DNA of 52,774 bases from Flavobacteriales bacterium. GTDB lineage: Bacteria; Bacteroidota; Bacteroidia; Flavobacteriales_D; Sanyastnellaceae. Each line of letters begins with the position of its first letter. Within the stretch, counting starts at the first letter, position 1. The translations under genes and the position numbers were made by a program. Of the stretch, positions 8,454 to 18,025 are shown one piece after another. The notes below the pieces were generated by a model. The model was not told the origin of the DNA, did no database searches, and was given only the letters and a program-made list of their open reading frames with translations. Where the stretch lies: positions 1-52,774 of the forward strand of contig CANFLZ010000013.1 in NCBI GenBank assembly GCA_947448135.1, in the 5' to 3' direction.

Positions 8454-10343
8454 TTATATCAAAAACAATAAAGCAATTAAACCACCAATCATTGCCAATA
8501 GATAGGTAATGATTTGACCATTTTGTAATCCTTGTAATAAACGCGCAATTCCTTTTACAGAACTTCCAGAACCGTCTACAATGTTCATTAACGCCTTGTC
8601 TTCTACCCAGTGGTGTAGGCCTGAGGCGATATAGTCAATTGGTTTGCGAATGATGTTGTCATATAATTCATCAAACCCATATTTCTTTAATAATAATTTG
8701 TGAAGGCCTGAATTGATTTCTTCATCTTCCAACGCATTGATTCCTCTGGAAACGTAGGTATTGTAAGCAAAATAAATCATTCCACCGGCAACGCCCATGG
8801 CGACCAAGGCCAAAATGATTTCAGCTGTGGCATCCAAATGAGAATGTGCTGCTACAACGGTTCCGGATAAAAAGTGATCGAGCCAATGATGCACATGCAA
8901 ACTTTCTCCTATAGCATGCGGGAAGCCGATGAATCCGCCGATTGTTGAAGCAATCGCTAACACGATCAATGGAGTCGTCATTGTCGCAGGAGACTCATGC
9001 AAGTGATGTTCTTGTTCGTGAGTTCCTCTGAATTTTCCATGGAATGTCAAGTAAAACATTCGGAACATATAAAAGGCTGTTCCAGCCGCCGCCAACATCA
9101 ACAATACAAACACTGTTAGATTGTTTTCCATGGCATGTGCCAAGATCTGATCTTTTGAGAAGAATCCTGCGAAAGGAAAAATTCCTGCAATGGCAATTGT
9201 ACCAATCAAGAAAGTCCAATAGGTAATGGACATATGATTTTTTAAACCACCCATTCGGCGAATATCTTGCTCGCCTCCCATCGCGTGTATAACGGAACCT
9301 GATCCCAAGAACAACAAAGCTTTAAAAAATGCGTGAGTCACTACATGGAAAACAGCGATGCTGTATGCACCCATACCCAGCGCGGCAAACATGAATCCCA
9401 ATTGGCTGACGGTAGAATAGGCCAGCACTTTTTTAATGTCATTTTGTGTCAAGGCGATACTGGCGCCCATCACCGCGGTAATTACCCCTGCCCAAGTCAC
9501 CACTTGAGAGGCCATTTCAGACATCGCAAATAAATCACTAAAACGAGCAACCAAGTAAATTCCTGCAGTAACCATTGTCGCAGCGTGGATCAATGCTGAT
9601 ACCGGAGTGGGACCGGCCATGGCATCAGGCAACCACGTATGCAACGGAAATTGAGCTGATTTACCCATGGCTCCGATGAACAATAAAATGGCTGCCAATG
9701 TTGTCCATTTTCCCAATGAGGCAATATCACCGCCACTGATCATCAGGTCATTGTAATTGAGTGAACCGCATTGAATAAAAATCAAGGTCATTGCCAACAA
9801 TAATCCCAAATCTCCAATACGATTGATGACAAATGCTTTTTTAGCAGCGTCGTTGTTCGCATGGTCTTTGTACCAAAAGCCAATGAGCATAAATGAACAT
9901 ACACCAACACCTTCCCAACCCACAAACAACAATAACAAGTTGTCTCCTAAAACCAAAAGCAGCATGAAGAATACAAAAAGATTCAAGTAAGACATGAATC
10001 GATTGAATCCTTCATCCTCATGCATATAGCCAATAGAGTAAAGGTGAATTAAAGAACCAACACCTGTAATGAAAAGAATATAAAGGCTACTTAACGGGTC
10101 TACTATAAAACTAATGTCCACTTTAAAAGTACCAACGTGAATCCAGTCAAAAACTTTCACCATGGTGGCGTGTCCTTCATGCAATTGTGTGCTGAAAACC
10201 AAACTCGCGAGAACGAATGAAATTCCAACCATTGCAGTGGCCAGAGTGCCGACTGCGGTTTTACTCATGTTCTTCCCTAAAAAGGTAATACACAAGAAAC
10301 CTAAAGCAGGAAATAGTGGAATGAGTGCAACTAATTTTTCCAT
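8454..10343 (-). CDS. nuoL: NADH-quinone oxidoreductase subunit L
   Basis: NuoL is the distal antiporter-like proton-pumping subunit, with the long lateral helix at its C-terminus. The 629-residue product shows VGWEGVGVCSFMLIGFWY near residue 145, GAMGKSAQFPLHTWLPDAM near 225 and AGPTPVSALIHAATMVTAG just after it. The C-terminal ~130 residues contain an amphipathic stretch and a final hydrophobic anchor (GGLIALLFLI). It follows nuoK by 2 bp. Confidence 0.97.
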   Translation of the reverse strand: MEKLVALIPLFPALGFLCITFLGKNMSKTAVGTLATAMVGISFVLASLVFSTQLHEGHATMVKVFDWIHVGTFKVDISFIVDPLSSLYILFITGVGSLIHLYSIGYMHEDEGFNRFMSYLNLFVFFMLLLVLGDNLLLLFVGWEGVGVCSFMLIGFWYKDHANNDAAKKAFVINRIGDLGLLLAMTLIFIQCGSLNYNDLMISGGDIASLGKWTTLAAILLFIGAMGKSAQFPLHTWLPDAMAGPTPVSALIHAATMVTAGIYLVARFSDLFAMSEMASQVVTWAGVITAVMGASIALTQNDIKKVLAYSTVSQLGFMFAALGMGAYSIAVFHVVTHAFFKALLFLGSGSVIHAMGGEQDIRRMGGLKNHMSITYWTFLIGTIAIAGIFPFAGFFSKDQILAHAMENNLTVFVLLMLAAAGTAFYMFRMFYLTFHGKFRGTHEQEHHLHESPATMTTPLIVLAIASTIGGFIGFPHAIGESLHVHHWLDHFLSGTVVAAHSHLDATAEIILALVAMGVAGGMIYFAYNTYVSRGINALEDEEINSGLHKLLLKKYGFDELYDNIIRKPIDYIASGLHHWVEDKALMNIVDGSGSSVKGIARLLQGLQNGQIITYLLAMIGGLIALLFLI

Positions 10344-10345
10344 GG

Positions 10346-10663
10346 TTATCCTTTCAATTGATTAAGTGAATCTGTATCTGTAGAGTGCATGTTTCTATAA
10401 AGCATCATCAAAATCGCCAAACCAACAGCTACTTCAGCTGCGGCTACAACCATGATGAAGAATACAAAAATTTGCCCGTCGGTGTCTCCATGCATTTTGG
10501 AAAAAGCGACCAACGCAATATTCACGGCATTGAGCATGAGCTCCACGCACATAAACATAATGATGGCGTTTTTTCTGAAGAGTAATCCAAAAATACCAAT
10601 GCAGAAAAGCGCGATGCTCAGTGCCAAATAATGTTGGATGTATATGTTGTGTAAAATTTCCAT
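10346..10663 (-). CDS. nuoK: NADH-quinone oxidoreductase subunit K
   Basis: NuoK is a small three-helix subunit of the membrane arm. The 105-residue product has the conserved glutamates in membrane segments: [18 protein letters not shown] near residue 40 and [18 protein letters not shown] near 75-90. Length is typical (100-105). It is separated from nuoJ by 1 bp and from nuoL by 2 bp. Confidence 0.96.
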   Translation of the reverse strand: MEILHNIYIQHYLALSIALFCIGIFGLLFRKNAIIMFMCVELMLNAVNIALVAFSKMHGDTDGQIFVFFIMVVAAAEVAVGLAILMMLYRNMHSTDTDSLNQLKG

Positions 10664-10664
10664 T

Positions 10665-11177
10665 TTAGTTCTGAGTTTCGTTCAAATTCTTTTTAGACAA
10701 ATAAACTGCTCCGACCATAGCTGCCAAGAAAAGGATAGAAGCCAATTCAAAAGGTAATAAATAGTTGCGATAAAGAGCAATCCCTAAATCTTCAACCATA
10801 CCCGCTGGAGTAGCGGATTCTTTTTGTTGAATCAAAACTTCAGCATGCGGAACCGCACCAGCCAAAACAACGAGCATTAATCCAGAAGCAACAACAGCCA
10901 ACAATTTGACGATACTACTTCTTTTTTCAATTTCTATTGAGTTAAGATTGAGCATCATGATGACATACAGGAATAAAACCATGATAGCACCGGCGTATAC
11001 GATAATGTGAACTGCAGCCAAGAATTGCGCGTTCATCAAAAAATAATGACCCGCAATTGCAAAAAACGTCATGATCAAATACAATACACTGTACACCGGA
11101 TTTTTACTGACGATAACAGCTATCCCGCTGAATACAGCAATAAAGGACAGCAACCAAAAAGCATATTCTGTTAGCAT
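10665..11177 (-). CDS. nuoJ: NADH-quinone oxidoreductase subunit J
   Basis: NuoJ is a five-helix membrane subunit near the quinone channel. The 170-residue protein has [21 protein letters not shown] near residues 25-45 and the conserved helix 3 segment [18 protein letters not shown] near 60-77, where the bulge in the third helix is known to form. It starts 1 bp after nuoI and is 1 bp from nuoK. Confidence 0.95.
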   Translation of the reverse strand: MLTEYAFWLLSFIAVFSGIAVIVSKNPVYSVLYLIMTFFAIAGHYFLMNAQFLAAVHIIVYAGAIMVLFLYVIMMLNLNSIEIEKRSSIVKLLAVVASGLMLVVLAGAVPHAEVLIQQKESATPAGMVEDLGIALYRNYLLPFELASILFLAAMVGAVYLSKKNLNETQN

Positions 11178-11178
11178 A

Positions 11179-11766
11179 TTATTTCTGACGGTCTAAGTAA
11201 GTTTGATTGTGCTTGTGTTTTTTGTCCGTCTTGAAATTCAAAACTTCTTGGGTTTGACGCTTGGTTACATCAACACGGAGGTCAATACCTTCTACCAATT
11301 TGTCTTTTCCAAAAACCTCTTCACCACGGGTAAAGCTGGAGGGAACAATTCTGTCCGTTAAGAAGATGGCTTCTTTGGGGCATGCGTCTTCGCATAATCC
11401 GCAGAAGATGCAGCGAAGCATATTGATCTCATAGATCTTCGCATACTTTTCTTCACGATACAAATTTTCTTCACCTTTTGTTCTTTCGGCAGATTCCATG
11501 GTGATGGCTTCTGCTGGACAAGCTACAGCACAGAGTCCGCATGCGGTGCATCTTTCAGCACCTGCTTCGTCTCTCTTTAAAACGTGTTGGCCACGATAAA
11601 CGGGAGCCAATTCGCGCTGTTGATCGGGATATTTGATAGTCGCTTTGCGCTTGAATAAGTGCGTCAAAGTGATGATCATCCCTTTGATAATCGCAGGGAA
11701 GTACAAACGCTCTGCAAGCGTAAGTTCGTTTTTTACGACTTGAATGGATCGATTGGTTAATTGCAT
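11179..11766 (-). CDS. nuoI: NADH-quinone oxidoreductase subunit I, 2x[4Fe-4S] ferredoxin
   Basis: NuoI carries clusters N6a and N6b on the peripheral arm, passing electrons to NuoB. Two ferredoxin motifs are visible in the 195-residue product: CTACGLCAVACPAEAI near residues 92-107 and CIFCGLCEDACPKEAI near 131-146. The N-terminus (residues 1-45) is the amphipathic membrane-associated segment, and a basic C-terminal tail follows the clusters (KKHKHNQTYLDRQK). It lies 4 bp after nuoH. Confidence 0.97.
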   Translation of the reverse strand: MQLTNRSIQVVKNELTLAERLYFPAIIKGMIITLTHLFKRKATIKYPDQQRELAPVYRGQHVLKRDEAGAERCTACGLCAVACPAEAITMESAERTKGEENLYREEKYAKIYEINMLRCIFCGLCEDACPKEAIFLTDRIVPSSFTRGEEVFGKDKLVEGIDLRVDVTKRQTQEVLNFKTDKKHKHNQTYLDRQK

Positions 11767-11770
11767 AATC

Positions 11771-12805
11771 TTATCCTAATTTTCCTGTAAACAACATAAC
11801 AAAACCTGTGATGATGATATTGGCAATGGCCAATGGCAACAAAACCTTCCAGCCCAAATTCATCAATTGGTCATAACGGAAACGTGGAAGTGTCCAACGA
11901 ACCCACATGAACAAGAAGATGAAAAGGAATATTTTTCCAAAGAAGAATGCGGATTGAACAATGGTCAAAATGTTACCATCCAAACCTAATTCATGTTGGA
12001 AAGGGAAATTGTATCCGCCGAAGTAAAGTGAAGCCATGATCGCCGAACTGATGAACATGTTGATGTATTCAGCAAACAAATAAAATCCCAATTTCATGGA
12101 TGAATATTCGGTGTGATAACCACCTACTAATTCAGACTCACATTCTGGCAAGTCAAAAGGAGCACGGTTGGTTTCTGCAAAGGCACAAATTAAAAAGATG
12201 ATGAATCCCAAGGGTTGATAAACAACATTGGCCATTCCAGCGTCTTGCTGTTCAACAATTTCTTTCAAGCTTAATGTGCCGGTCATCATCACCAATGCAA
12301 TCAACGCTAGGCCCATAGCTACTTCGTACGATATCATTTGTGAAGAAGCGCGCAATGCTCCCAAAAGAGAGTATTTATTGTTGGACGCCCATCCTCCGAT
12401 CATCACCCCATAGACACCAATGGAGACAACTCCCAACAAGTAAAGCAAACCGATATTGATGTCAGTAACTTGCATAGGGTAGAGGGTGGTTTCTGTTTGC
12501 CAACCAGCTCCCCAAGGAATAACGACTCCTGTCATGCATGCGCACAACATGAAGAAGCATGGTCCCAAAATGAACAACCAGCGATTGGAATGCGTAGGAA
12601 TCATTTCTTCTTTGAAGAACATTTTTATTCCATCCGCAATGGGCTGCAATAATCCAAGTGGACCTGCACGGTTTGGACCGACACGGTCCTGCAACCACGC
12701 CGCCAACTTTCTCTCTCCCCACGTCATGTATGCAGCGGCACCTAAAGAAACCGCAAATACGATGACACAAAGAATTATCTTATAAATCAACATGCTATCT
12801 GTCAT
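11771..12805 (-). CDS. nuoH: NADH-quinone oxidoreductase subunit H
   Basis: NuoH is the eight-helix membrane subunit that forms the quinone-binding tunnel with NuoB and NuoD. The 344-residue protein has the signature GPNRAGPLGLLQPIADGIK near residues 42-60 and AFAETNRAPFDLPECESELV near 207-226, including the conserved acidic loop after it (GYHTEYSSM). It starts 3 bp after nuoG and ends 4 bp before nuoI. Confidence 0.97.
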   Translation of the reverse strand: MTDSMLIYKIILCVIVFAVSLGAAAYMTWGERKLAAWLQDRVGPNRAGPLGLLQPIADGIKMFFKEEMIPTHSNRWLFILGPCFFMLCACMTGVVIPWGAGWQTETTLYPMQVTDINIGLLYLLGVVSIGVYGVMIGGWASNNKYSLLGALRASSQMISYEVAMGLALIALVMMTGTLSLKEIVEQQDAGMANVVYQPLGFIIFLICAFAETNRAPFDLPECESELVGGYHTEYSSMKLGFYLFAEYINMFISSAIMASLYFGGYNFPFQHELGLDGNILTIVQSAFFFGKIFLFIFLFMWVRWTLPRFRYDQLMNLGWKVLLPLAIANIIITGFVMLFTGKLG

Positions 12806-12808
12806 GGC

Positions 12809-13846
12809 TTATTTGCTTTCGTTGTTAGGATCTAATGCTCCATGTCCCAAAGTCACCTTTTCTCCGTGAGGCAAGGCTGCTTTTTGACGATCGATGGAAG
12901 CTTTTAGCGCTTTTAAACTATTGTAGTGATTGGCAGAAATAACAGAATGACGGCTGATTTGTGAAGGGCCATCAATCACCCAATCGGAGGTGTTCTTTTT
13001 GTCGAAACGGCAAGTATTGCAAATCCATCCGGTTTTTCCATCATGGTCTGCAACCTCTCCCCATTGGTCTTTGCGGGCAGTGACGCGCAATACGTCATCT
13101 CCTTTGTACCAAAGACGAACATGTCCGCAGCACTTATCACAATCGCGGTGTGCGTCTACTGGTTTGGTAAACCAAACACGACTTTGGAAACGGAATGTCT
13201 TATCGGTCAATGCGCCTACTGGACAAACATCAATGACATTTCCTGAGAAATCGTTGTTGATGGATTTCTCGATATACGTAGATATCTCGGCTACTTCACC
13301 TCGATTTAGCACGCCATGAACACGACAGTCCGTTACTTGATCCGCAGTTTTTACGCAACGGTAGCATAAAATACAACGGTTCATGTGAAGTTGTATTTTA
13401 TCACCAATATCTTTTTTCTCAAATTCGCGACGTGGAAAATCATAGCGAGTTTCGCTCTTTCCATGTTCGTAACCCAAGTCTTGCAAATGACATTCACCAG
13501 CTTGATCGCAAACGGGGCAATCCAATGGGTGATTGACCAAAAGAAACTCAACAACTCCCGCTCGGGCTTCTTGAATTTCCGCAGAGGTGTTGTTTTCAAC
13601 CACCATCCCATCCATGACTTGCGTTCTGCAAGAGGCCACGGGCTTGGGCATCGGGCGAGGATCTTTTTCGGACCCTTGTGAAACTTTCACCAAACAAGTT
13701 CTGCAATAACCACCACTAGTTTTTAATTTAGAATAATAACACATGGTGGGAGGTGCTACCTCGGGACCAATCATTCTGGCAGCTTCCAAAATGGTGGTGC
13801 CATTGGGCACTTCTATCGTAATTCCGTCTATCGTAACTTTAGGCAT
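12809..13846 (-). CDS. nuoG: NADH-quinone oxidoreductase subunit G, short form lacking the large C-terminal domain
   Basis: NuoG carries the N1b, N4 and N5 clusters linking NuoF to NuoI. This product is only 345 residues, against about 800-900 in the E. coli type. The N-terminal 2Fe-2S ligands (CYYSKLKTSGGYCRTC), the His/Cys ligands of N5 (HPLDCPVCDQAGECHLQD) and the 4Fe-4S set (CILCYRCVK, then CPVGALTDK) are all there. The protein continues into the 4Fe-4S start of the molybdopterin-oxidoreductase-like domain (CDKCCGH and GWICNTCRF) and then stops with a short tail. The stop is clean and nuoH begins 3 bp later, so this is a natural short form and not a frameshift: I recall similar lengths in other flavobacteria but could not check. 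Confidence 0.94.
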   Translation of the reverse strand: MPKVTIDGITIEVPNGTTILEAARMIGPEVAPPTMCYYSKLKTSGGYCRTCLVKVSQGSEKDPRPMPKPVASCRTQVMDGMVVENNTSAEIQEARAGVVEFLLVNHPLDCPVCDQAGECHLQDLGYEHGKSETRYDFPRREFEKKDIGDKIQLHMNRCILCYRCVKTADQVTDCRVHGVLNRGEVAEISTYIEKSINNDFSGNVIDVCPVGALTDKTFRFQSRVWFTKPVDAHRDCDKCCGHVRLWYKGDDVLRVTARKDQWGEVADHDGKTGWICNTCRFDKKNTSDWVIDGPSQISRHSVISANHYNSLKALKASIDRQKAALPHGEKVTLGHGALDPNNESK

Positions 13847-13851
13847 AGCTT

Positions 13852-15201
13852 TTAGTTCGCTGGTTCTGGTAAATGATTGATTCGATAATAATGTTTTACA
13901 TCTTTGATAGAGTGACCGGCCTTGACGTACTCTTCAAATTCATGGCGGAAATGACGAATGGCACTTGCCACCGGCCATGCAGCCGCATCTCCCAATGGAC
14001 AGATTGTTTTTCCTTCAATCTTGCTTTGAATATCCCACAACAAATCGACGTCTGACAATGTGCCGTGACCGTGTAAGATTTTGTGTAAGATTTTTTCCAT
14101 CCAACCTGTTCCTTCGCGACAAGGGGAACATTGACCACAACTTTCGTGATGATAGAACCTGGAGAATGTCCAAAGATTTTTAACGATACTGGTGTCTTCG
14201 TCCATTGCGATAAACCCACCTGAACCCAACATGGTACCTGTTGCGAAACCTCCTTCTGACAAACCTTCGTACGACATCAAGCGGGGTTCGCCTGTAGCCG
14301 TTTTTAGGATCAAGTGTGCTGGTAAAATGGGAACCGAAGATCCTCCAGCCACTACAGCTTTGAGTTGCTTGCCATTTTTAATTCCACCACAATATTCTTC
14401 TGAATAAATAAATTCCTCAACGGGTAATCCCAATTCAATTTCATAAACCCCAGGTTTGTTCAAATGACCCGAAGCTGAAATCAATTTGGTACCGGTTGAT
14501 TTTCCGATCCCAATTTGCGCGTAAGCAGCACCACCATCTTTTACAATGGGGACAACAGCAGCAATGGTTTCAACGTTGTTCACTACGGTAGGACAGCCAT
14601 ACAATCCGGCTATCGCTGGGAATGGAGGCTTGATACGTGGATTTCCTCTTTTTCCTTCTAATGACTCGAGTAACGCGGTTTCTTCACCACAGATGTAAGC
14701 ACCTGCACCAACTTGGACATAAAGGTCCAAGTCATAGCCGGAGCCCATGATATTTTTACCCAACAAACCGGCATCGTAAGCTTCTTGAATCGCAGCTTCT
14801 AAAATTCTTGCGACATAGAAATATTCTCCCCTGATGTAGATGTACGAAGTATTGGCTCCCAACGCGAAACTTGAAACAATCATCCCCTCAATCAAAATAT
14901 GAGGAATGTGTTCCATCAAATAACGGTCTTTAAAAGTACCAGGTTCTGATTCATCGGCATTGCAAACCAAGTAACGTGGAACGCCTTCTGGCTTGGCCAA
15001 AAAGCTCCACTTCATGCCGGTTGGGAAACCAGCGCCGCCACGACCACGTAATCCAGAAGTTTTCACCTCTTCCACGATTTGATCGGGAGTCATTGATGTG
15101 AGGGCTTTCTTTAAAGTTTCATATCCCCCTTTTTGGCGATAAACATTTAAGGTTCTGATACCAGGAACGTCAATGTGCTCAAGTAATAACTTCTTTCCCA
15201 T
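13852..15201 (-). CDS. nuoF: NADH-quinone oxidoreductase subunit F, NADH/FMN-binding
   Basis: NuoF binds NADH and FMN and holds cluster N3. Visible signatures are GLRGRGGAGFPTGMKW (near residue 50-65), CNADESEPGTFKDR (near 85-98), GAGAYICGEETALLESLEG (near 170) and the N3 ligands ESCGQCSPCREG with the fourth Cys in TICPLGDAAA. An in-frame ATG exists 69 bp upstream (15270) inside nuoE, but family members start with the MGKKLLLEHIDVPG region, and the ATG at 15201 sits 1 bp after the nuoE stop, matching the spacing used throughout this operon. The product is then 449 residues. Confidence 0.96.
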   Translation of the reverse strand: MGKKLLLEHIDVPGIRTLNVYRQKGGYETLKKALTSMTPDQIVEEVKTSGLRGRGGAGFPTGMKWSFLAKPEGVPRYLVCNADESEPGTFKDRYLMEHIPHILIEGMIVSSFALGANTSYIYIRGEYFYVARILEAAIQEAYDAGLLGKNIMGSGYDLDLYVQVGAGAYICGEETALLESLEGKRGNPRIKPPFPAIAGLYGCPTVVNNVETIAAVVPIVKDGGAAYAQIGIGKSTGTKLISASGHLNKPGVYEIELGLPVEEFIYSEEYCGGIKNGKQLKAVVAGGSSVPILPAHLILKTATGEPRLMSYEGLSEGGFATGTMLGSGGFIAMDEDTSIVKNLWTFSRFYHHESCGQCSPCREGTGWMEKILHKILHGHGTLSDVDLLWDIQSKIEGKTICPLGDAAAWPVASAIRHFRHEFEEYVKAGHSIKDVKHYYRINHLPEPAN

Positions 15202-15202
15202 A

Positions 15203-15742
15203 TCAATCCATATTAACTTTTTGATCTTTGGTATAGACGCGACGCTCAGCGTCATTGCGCAAATTTTCAACCAAGCGATCTACTTTTTCTAACGTGAGGT
15301 TTTCATAGAAATCAGAACCACACTGAAGCATTGGCGCTGTTCCACATGACCCCAAACATTCTACAGTTTTGATTGTGAATTGTCCGTCTGCCGTGGTTTC
15401 GCCATCTTTGATGCCCAATTTCTTCTCCAAATGTTTGACGATATCTTCTGATCCCATCAACCAGCAGGAGCTTGTTCTGCATACTTCTAGTACGCATTTA
15501 CCAACGGGTTTCAAATTGTACATGGAATAAAATGAAGCCACCTCATACACTTCAATCGGTGTGATTTGCAACACTTCGGCAACGTAATCCATTGCTTCAG
15601 AACTCAACCAACCATCAAATTCGGCTTGTGCCACATGTAATACAGGCAACAATGCTGACTTTTGTTTTCCATTGGGATAACGACTGATCATCTTTTGAAC
15701 GACAGCCATTGTTTCGGGTGAAAATTGATATTTCTTTTCCAT
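15203..15742 (-). CDS. nuoE: NADH-quinone oxidoreductase subunit E, 2Fe-2S
   Basis: NuoE is the 24-kDa thioredoxin-like subunit with cluster N1a. In the 179-residue product the four ligands are C-x4-C in VCRTSSCWLMG and C-x3-C in VECLGSCGTAPMLQ, the standard spacing. The N-terminal half is the helical bundle (QKSALLPVLHVAQAEFDGWL). Length is normal. It is 2 bp from nuoD and 1 bp from nuoF. Confidence 0.96.
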   Translation of the reverse strand: MEKKYQFSPETMAVVQKMISRYPNGKQKSALLPVLHVAQAEFDGWLSSEAMDYVAEVLQITPIEVYEVASFYSMYNLKPVGKCVLEVCRTSSCWLMGSEDIVKHLEKKLGIKDGETTADGQFTIKTVECLGSCGTAPMLQCGSDFYENLTLEKVDRLVENLRNDAERRVYTKDQKVNMD

Positions 15743-15744
15743 GT

Positions 15745-16947
15745 TTATGCGTCTAATTCTCCAGCGATAACGTTCATACTACTCATAGTAAGAATAGCAT
15801 CGGATAACATTCCACCTTCGATCATCTCTGAATAAGCTTGATAGTAGATGTAGCAAGGTCTGCGGAAATGCAAGCGATAAGGCGTTCTTCCTCCATCGCT
15901 AATCAAATAAAATCCGAGTTCGCCATTTCCTCCTTCTACACTGTGGTAAATTTCTCCGGTGGGTATTTCCGTTTCACCCATCACTATTTTAAAGTGATAA
16001 ATGAGGGCTTCCATTTTGCTGTATACATCTTGCTTTTCGGGCAAGTAGAAATCTGGAACTTCCGCATGGAAATCGCCCTTTGGCATCTTATCGCATGCTT
16101 GACGAACAATACTCAAGCTCTCCCACATTTCTTGCATTCTCACCATGTAGCGGTCGAATGTGTCACCTTGTGTTCCAACGGGAATCTTGAAATCAAAATC
16201 TTGGTAGGATGAATAAGGATTCATGACGCGAACATCATAATCCACTCCAGCGGCGCGAAGATTGGGTCCGGTGAAACCGTACTCCAAAGCACGTTCTCCA
16301 CTAATAGGGCCGCAATTCACCGTTCTATCCATGAAGATACGGTTTCGGGTAACCAATTTGTCAAATTCACGCAATGCGGCTGGAAACTCTTCTAAAAACG
16401 CATTGATTTTTTTCCAAGCGACTTCTGGAAAATCTCTTTCCATTCCGCCAATACGACCGATGTTGGTGGTCAAACGGGCACCACAGATTTCTTCAAAGAT
16501 TTCGTAGATCTTTTCTCTCCATTGAAACAAGTACAAGAATCCAGTCATGGCTCCTGTGTCTACTGCGATAACGGTATCACAAACAATATGATCCGCAATA
16601 CGGGACAATTCCATGATAATAACGCGCATATATTCTGCACGTTTTGGAATGTCACATTGAATCAATTTTTCAACGGTCATGTGCCATCCCATATTGTTGA
16701 TAGGGGATGAGCAATAGTTCAAGCGGTCTGTGATCGGCGTTACTTGACTGTATGTTCTTCTTTCCGCCAGTTTTTCAAATGCGCGGTGAATGTATCCAAT
16801 CGTAGGAACGGCCTTCACAATAATCTCTCCGTCCATAGTCAAGACATTTTGAAAAATGCCATGCGTTGCAGGGTGAGTAGGACCGAGGTTGAGCGTGGTG
16901 TAATCTTTCTCCATCAAATTGGAGAGATTGTTTTTTTCTATACTCAT
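15745..16947 (-). CDS. nuoD: NADH-quinone oxidoreductase subunit D
   Basis: NuoD is the 49-kDa, hydrogenase-like subunit that forms the quinone headgroup site with NuoB. The 400-residue protein has LNLGPTHPATHGIFQNVLTM near residues 19-38, with the quinone-site His, GYIHRAFEKLAE near 50, and a C-terminal DAILTMSSMNVIAGELDA. NuoC is encoded separately and not fused. A second ATG (residue 12, MEKDYTTLNLG) is closer to the start of most homologues and may be the true start. Distance from nuoC is 3 bp. Confidence 0.95.
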   Translation of the reverse strand: MSIEKNNLSNLMEKDYTTLNLGPTHPATHGIFQNVLTMDGEIIVKAVPTIGYIHRAFEKLAERRTYSQVTPITDRLNYCSSPINNMGWHMTVEKLIQCDIPKRAEYMRVIIMELSRIADHIVCDTVIAVDTGAMTGFLYLFQWREKIYEIFEEICGARLTTNIGRIGGMERDFPEVAWKKINAFLEEFPAALREFDKLVTRNRIFMDRTVNCGPISGERALEYGFTGPNLRAAGVDYDVRVMNPYSSYQDFDFKIPVGTQGDTFDRYMVRMQEMWESLSIVRQACDKMPKGDFHAEVPDFYLPEKQDVYSKMEALIYHFKIVMGETEIPTGEIYHSVEGGNGELGFYLISDGGRTPYRLHFRRPCYIYYQAYSEMIEGGMLSDAILTMSSMNVIAGELDA

Positions 16948-16950
16948 GGT

Positions 16951-17454
16951 TTATCGACCAAAATATTTATCTTCTTTATCATCACGACCCGCATCTTCTA
17001 ATGCATACTCTTTGCGCATTGGATGGTAGTTCATTTCATCCATGTTTAAAATTCTGCGCAAGTCGGGGTGACCTGTAAATCGGAAACCGTAAAAATCAAA
17101 TGCCTCACGTTCCATCCAATTGGCCGTAGGGAATATGCTGGTGCAAGAGGGGACATCCAAATGCGCTTTGCTCATCATGCATTTCAAACGAATGCGCTCA
17201 TTGGTCGGCAAGCAATGCAATTGGTACATCAGCACGAATTCATTTTCGCCTTGATCGGGATAATGAATGCCGCACATCGTTGTTAAAAACTGAAAACCCA
17301 TTTCAGATTTTAAAAACTTCAGTACTTCCAATAAGTTTTTCTTCTCGATGTGAAAAACGGGGAAATCTCTTTCATCTCCAGAAAAGGTAACCGCTTCTGG
17401 GAATTGATTTTGCAATTGAGACAAAACCTTGTCGTGTAGTTCACTCATAGCCAT
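16951..17454 (-). CDS. nuoC: NADH-quinone oxidoreductase subunit C
   Basis: NuoC is the 30-kDa subunit of the connecting fragment. The 167-residue product shows the family hallmark PTANWMEREAFDFYGFRFTG (near residue 108-127) followed by HPDLRRILNMDEMNYHPMRK. The ATG overlaps the last base of the nuoB stop (TAATG), indicating translational coupling. Confidence 0.95.
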   Translation of the reverse strand: MAMSELHDKVLSQLQNQFPEAVTFSGDERDFPVFHIEKKNLLEVLKFLKSEMGFQFLTTMCGIHYPDQGENEFVLMYQLHCLPTNERIRLKCMMSKAHLDVPSCTSIFPTANWMEREAFDFYGFRFTGHPDLRRILNMDEMNYHPMRKEYALEDAGRDDKEDKYFGR

Positions 17455-18005
17455 TATTCCAATCCGTATGCCGCCAATTTGGCTTGGTATTCGGGAGTTT
17501 GTCTTCTTTTGGTTCCTTCGTTTTTAGCCAATTCTTGGATTTTTAAAATTCCATCCAAAACTTGCTCAGGTCGAGGTGGACAACCTGGAATGTAAACGTC
17601 AACAGGAATGACGCGGTCAATTCCTTGAAGAACGCTGTAAGTATCAAAAATACCACCGGAAGAAGCACATGCACCCATACTCAAAACCCACTTGGGTTCT
17701 GCCATTTGCTCATATACCTGTCTCAATACCGGCGCCATTTTTTTTGAAATGGTTCCCATCACCATGAGCAAATCGGCTTGTCTTGGTGAGAAACTCAATC
17801 GCTCAGAACCAAATCGCGCTAAGTCATAAGTTGAAGCCATGGTGGCCATGAATTCAATTCCGCAACAAGAAGTGGCGAATGGCAATGGCCATAATGAATT
17901 GGCACGTGCTAATCCTACAGCTTTGTCCAGCGTTGTGGCGAAAAATCCAGCTCCTTCGTGCCCTTCAGGCTGATTGTCTGGATGTATATTCACTGATGTT
18001 TGCAT
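17454..18005 (-). CDS. nuoB: NADH-quinone oxidoreductase subunit B, [4Fe-4S] N2
   Basis: NuoB carries cluster N2, the direct electron donor to quinone. The 183-residue protein has the adjacent-cysteine motif SCCGIEFMA near residue 46-54, ACASSGG near 112 and the distal ligand in [13 protein letters not shown] near 141-153. It lies 20 bp after nuoA, the widest gap between any two genes of the operon. Confidence 0.96.
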   Translation of the reverse strand: MQTSVNIHPDNQPEGHEGAGFFATTLDKAVGLARANSLWPLPFATSCCGIEFMATMASTYDLARFGSERLSFSPRQADLLMVMGTISKKMAPVLRQVYEQMAEPKWVLSMGACASSGGIFDTYSVLQGIDRVIPVDVYIPGCPPRPEQVLDGILKIQELAKNEGTKRRQTPEYQAKLAAYGLE

Positions 18006-18025
18006 ATTGCAATTTGTAATTTAAA

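Noticed and set aside
15202-15270. Upstream start of nuoF inside nuoE
   Set aside because: The extra 23 residues are the shadow of nuoE in another frame and do not belong to the family's N-terminus; the ATG at 15201 has the operon's usual spacing.
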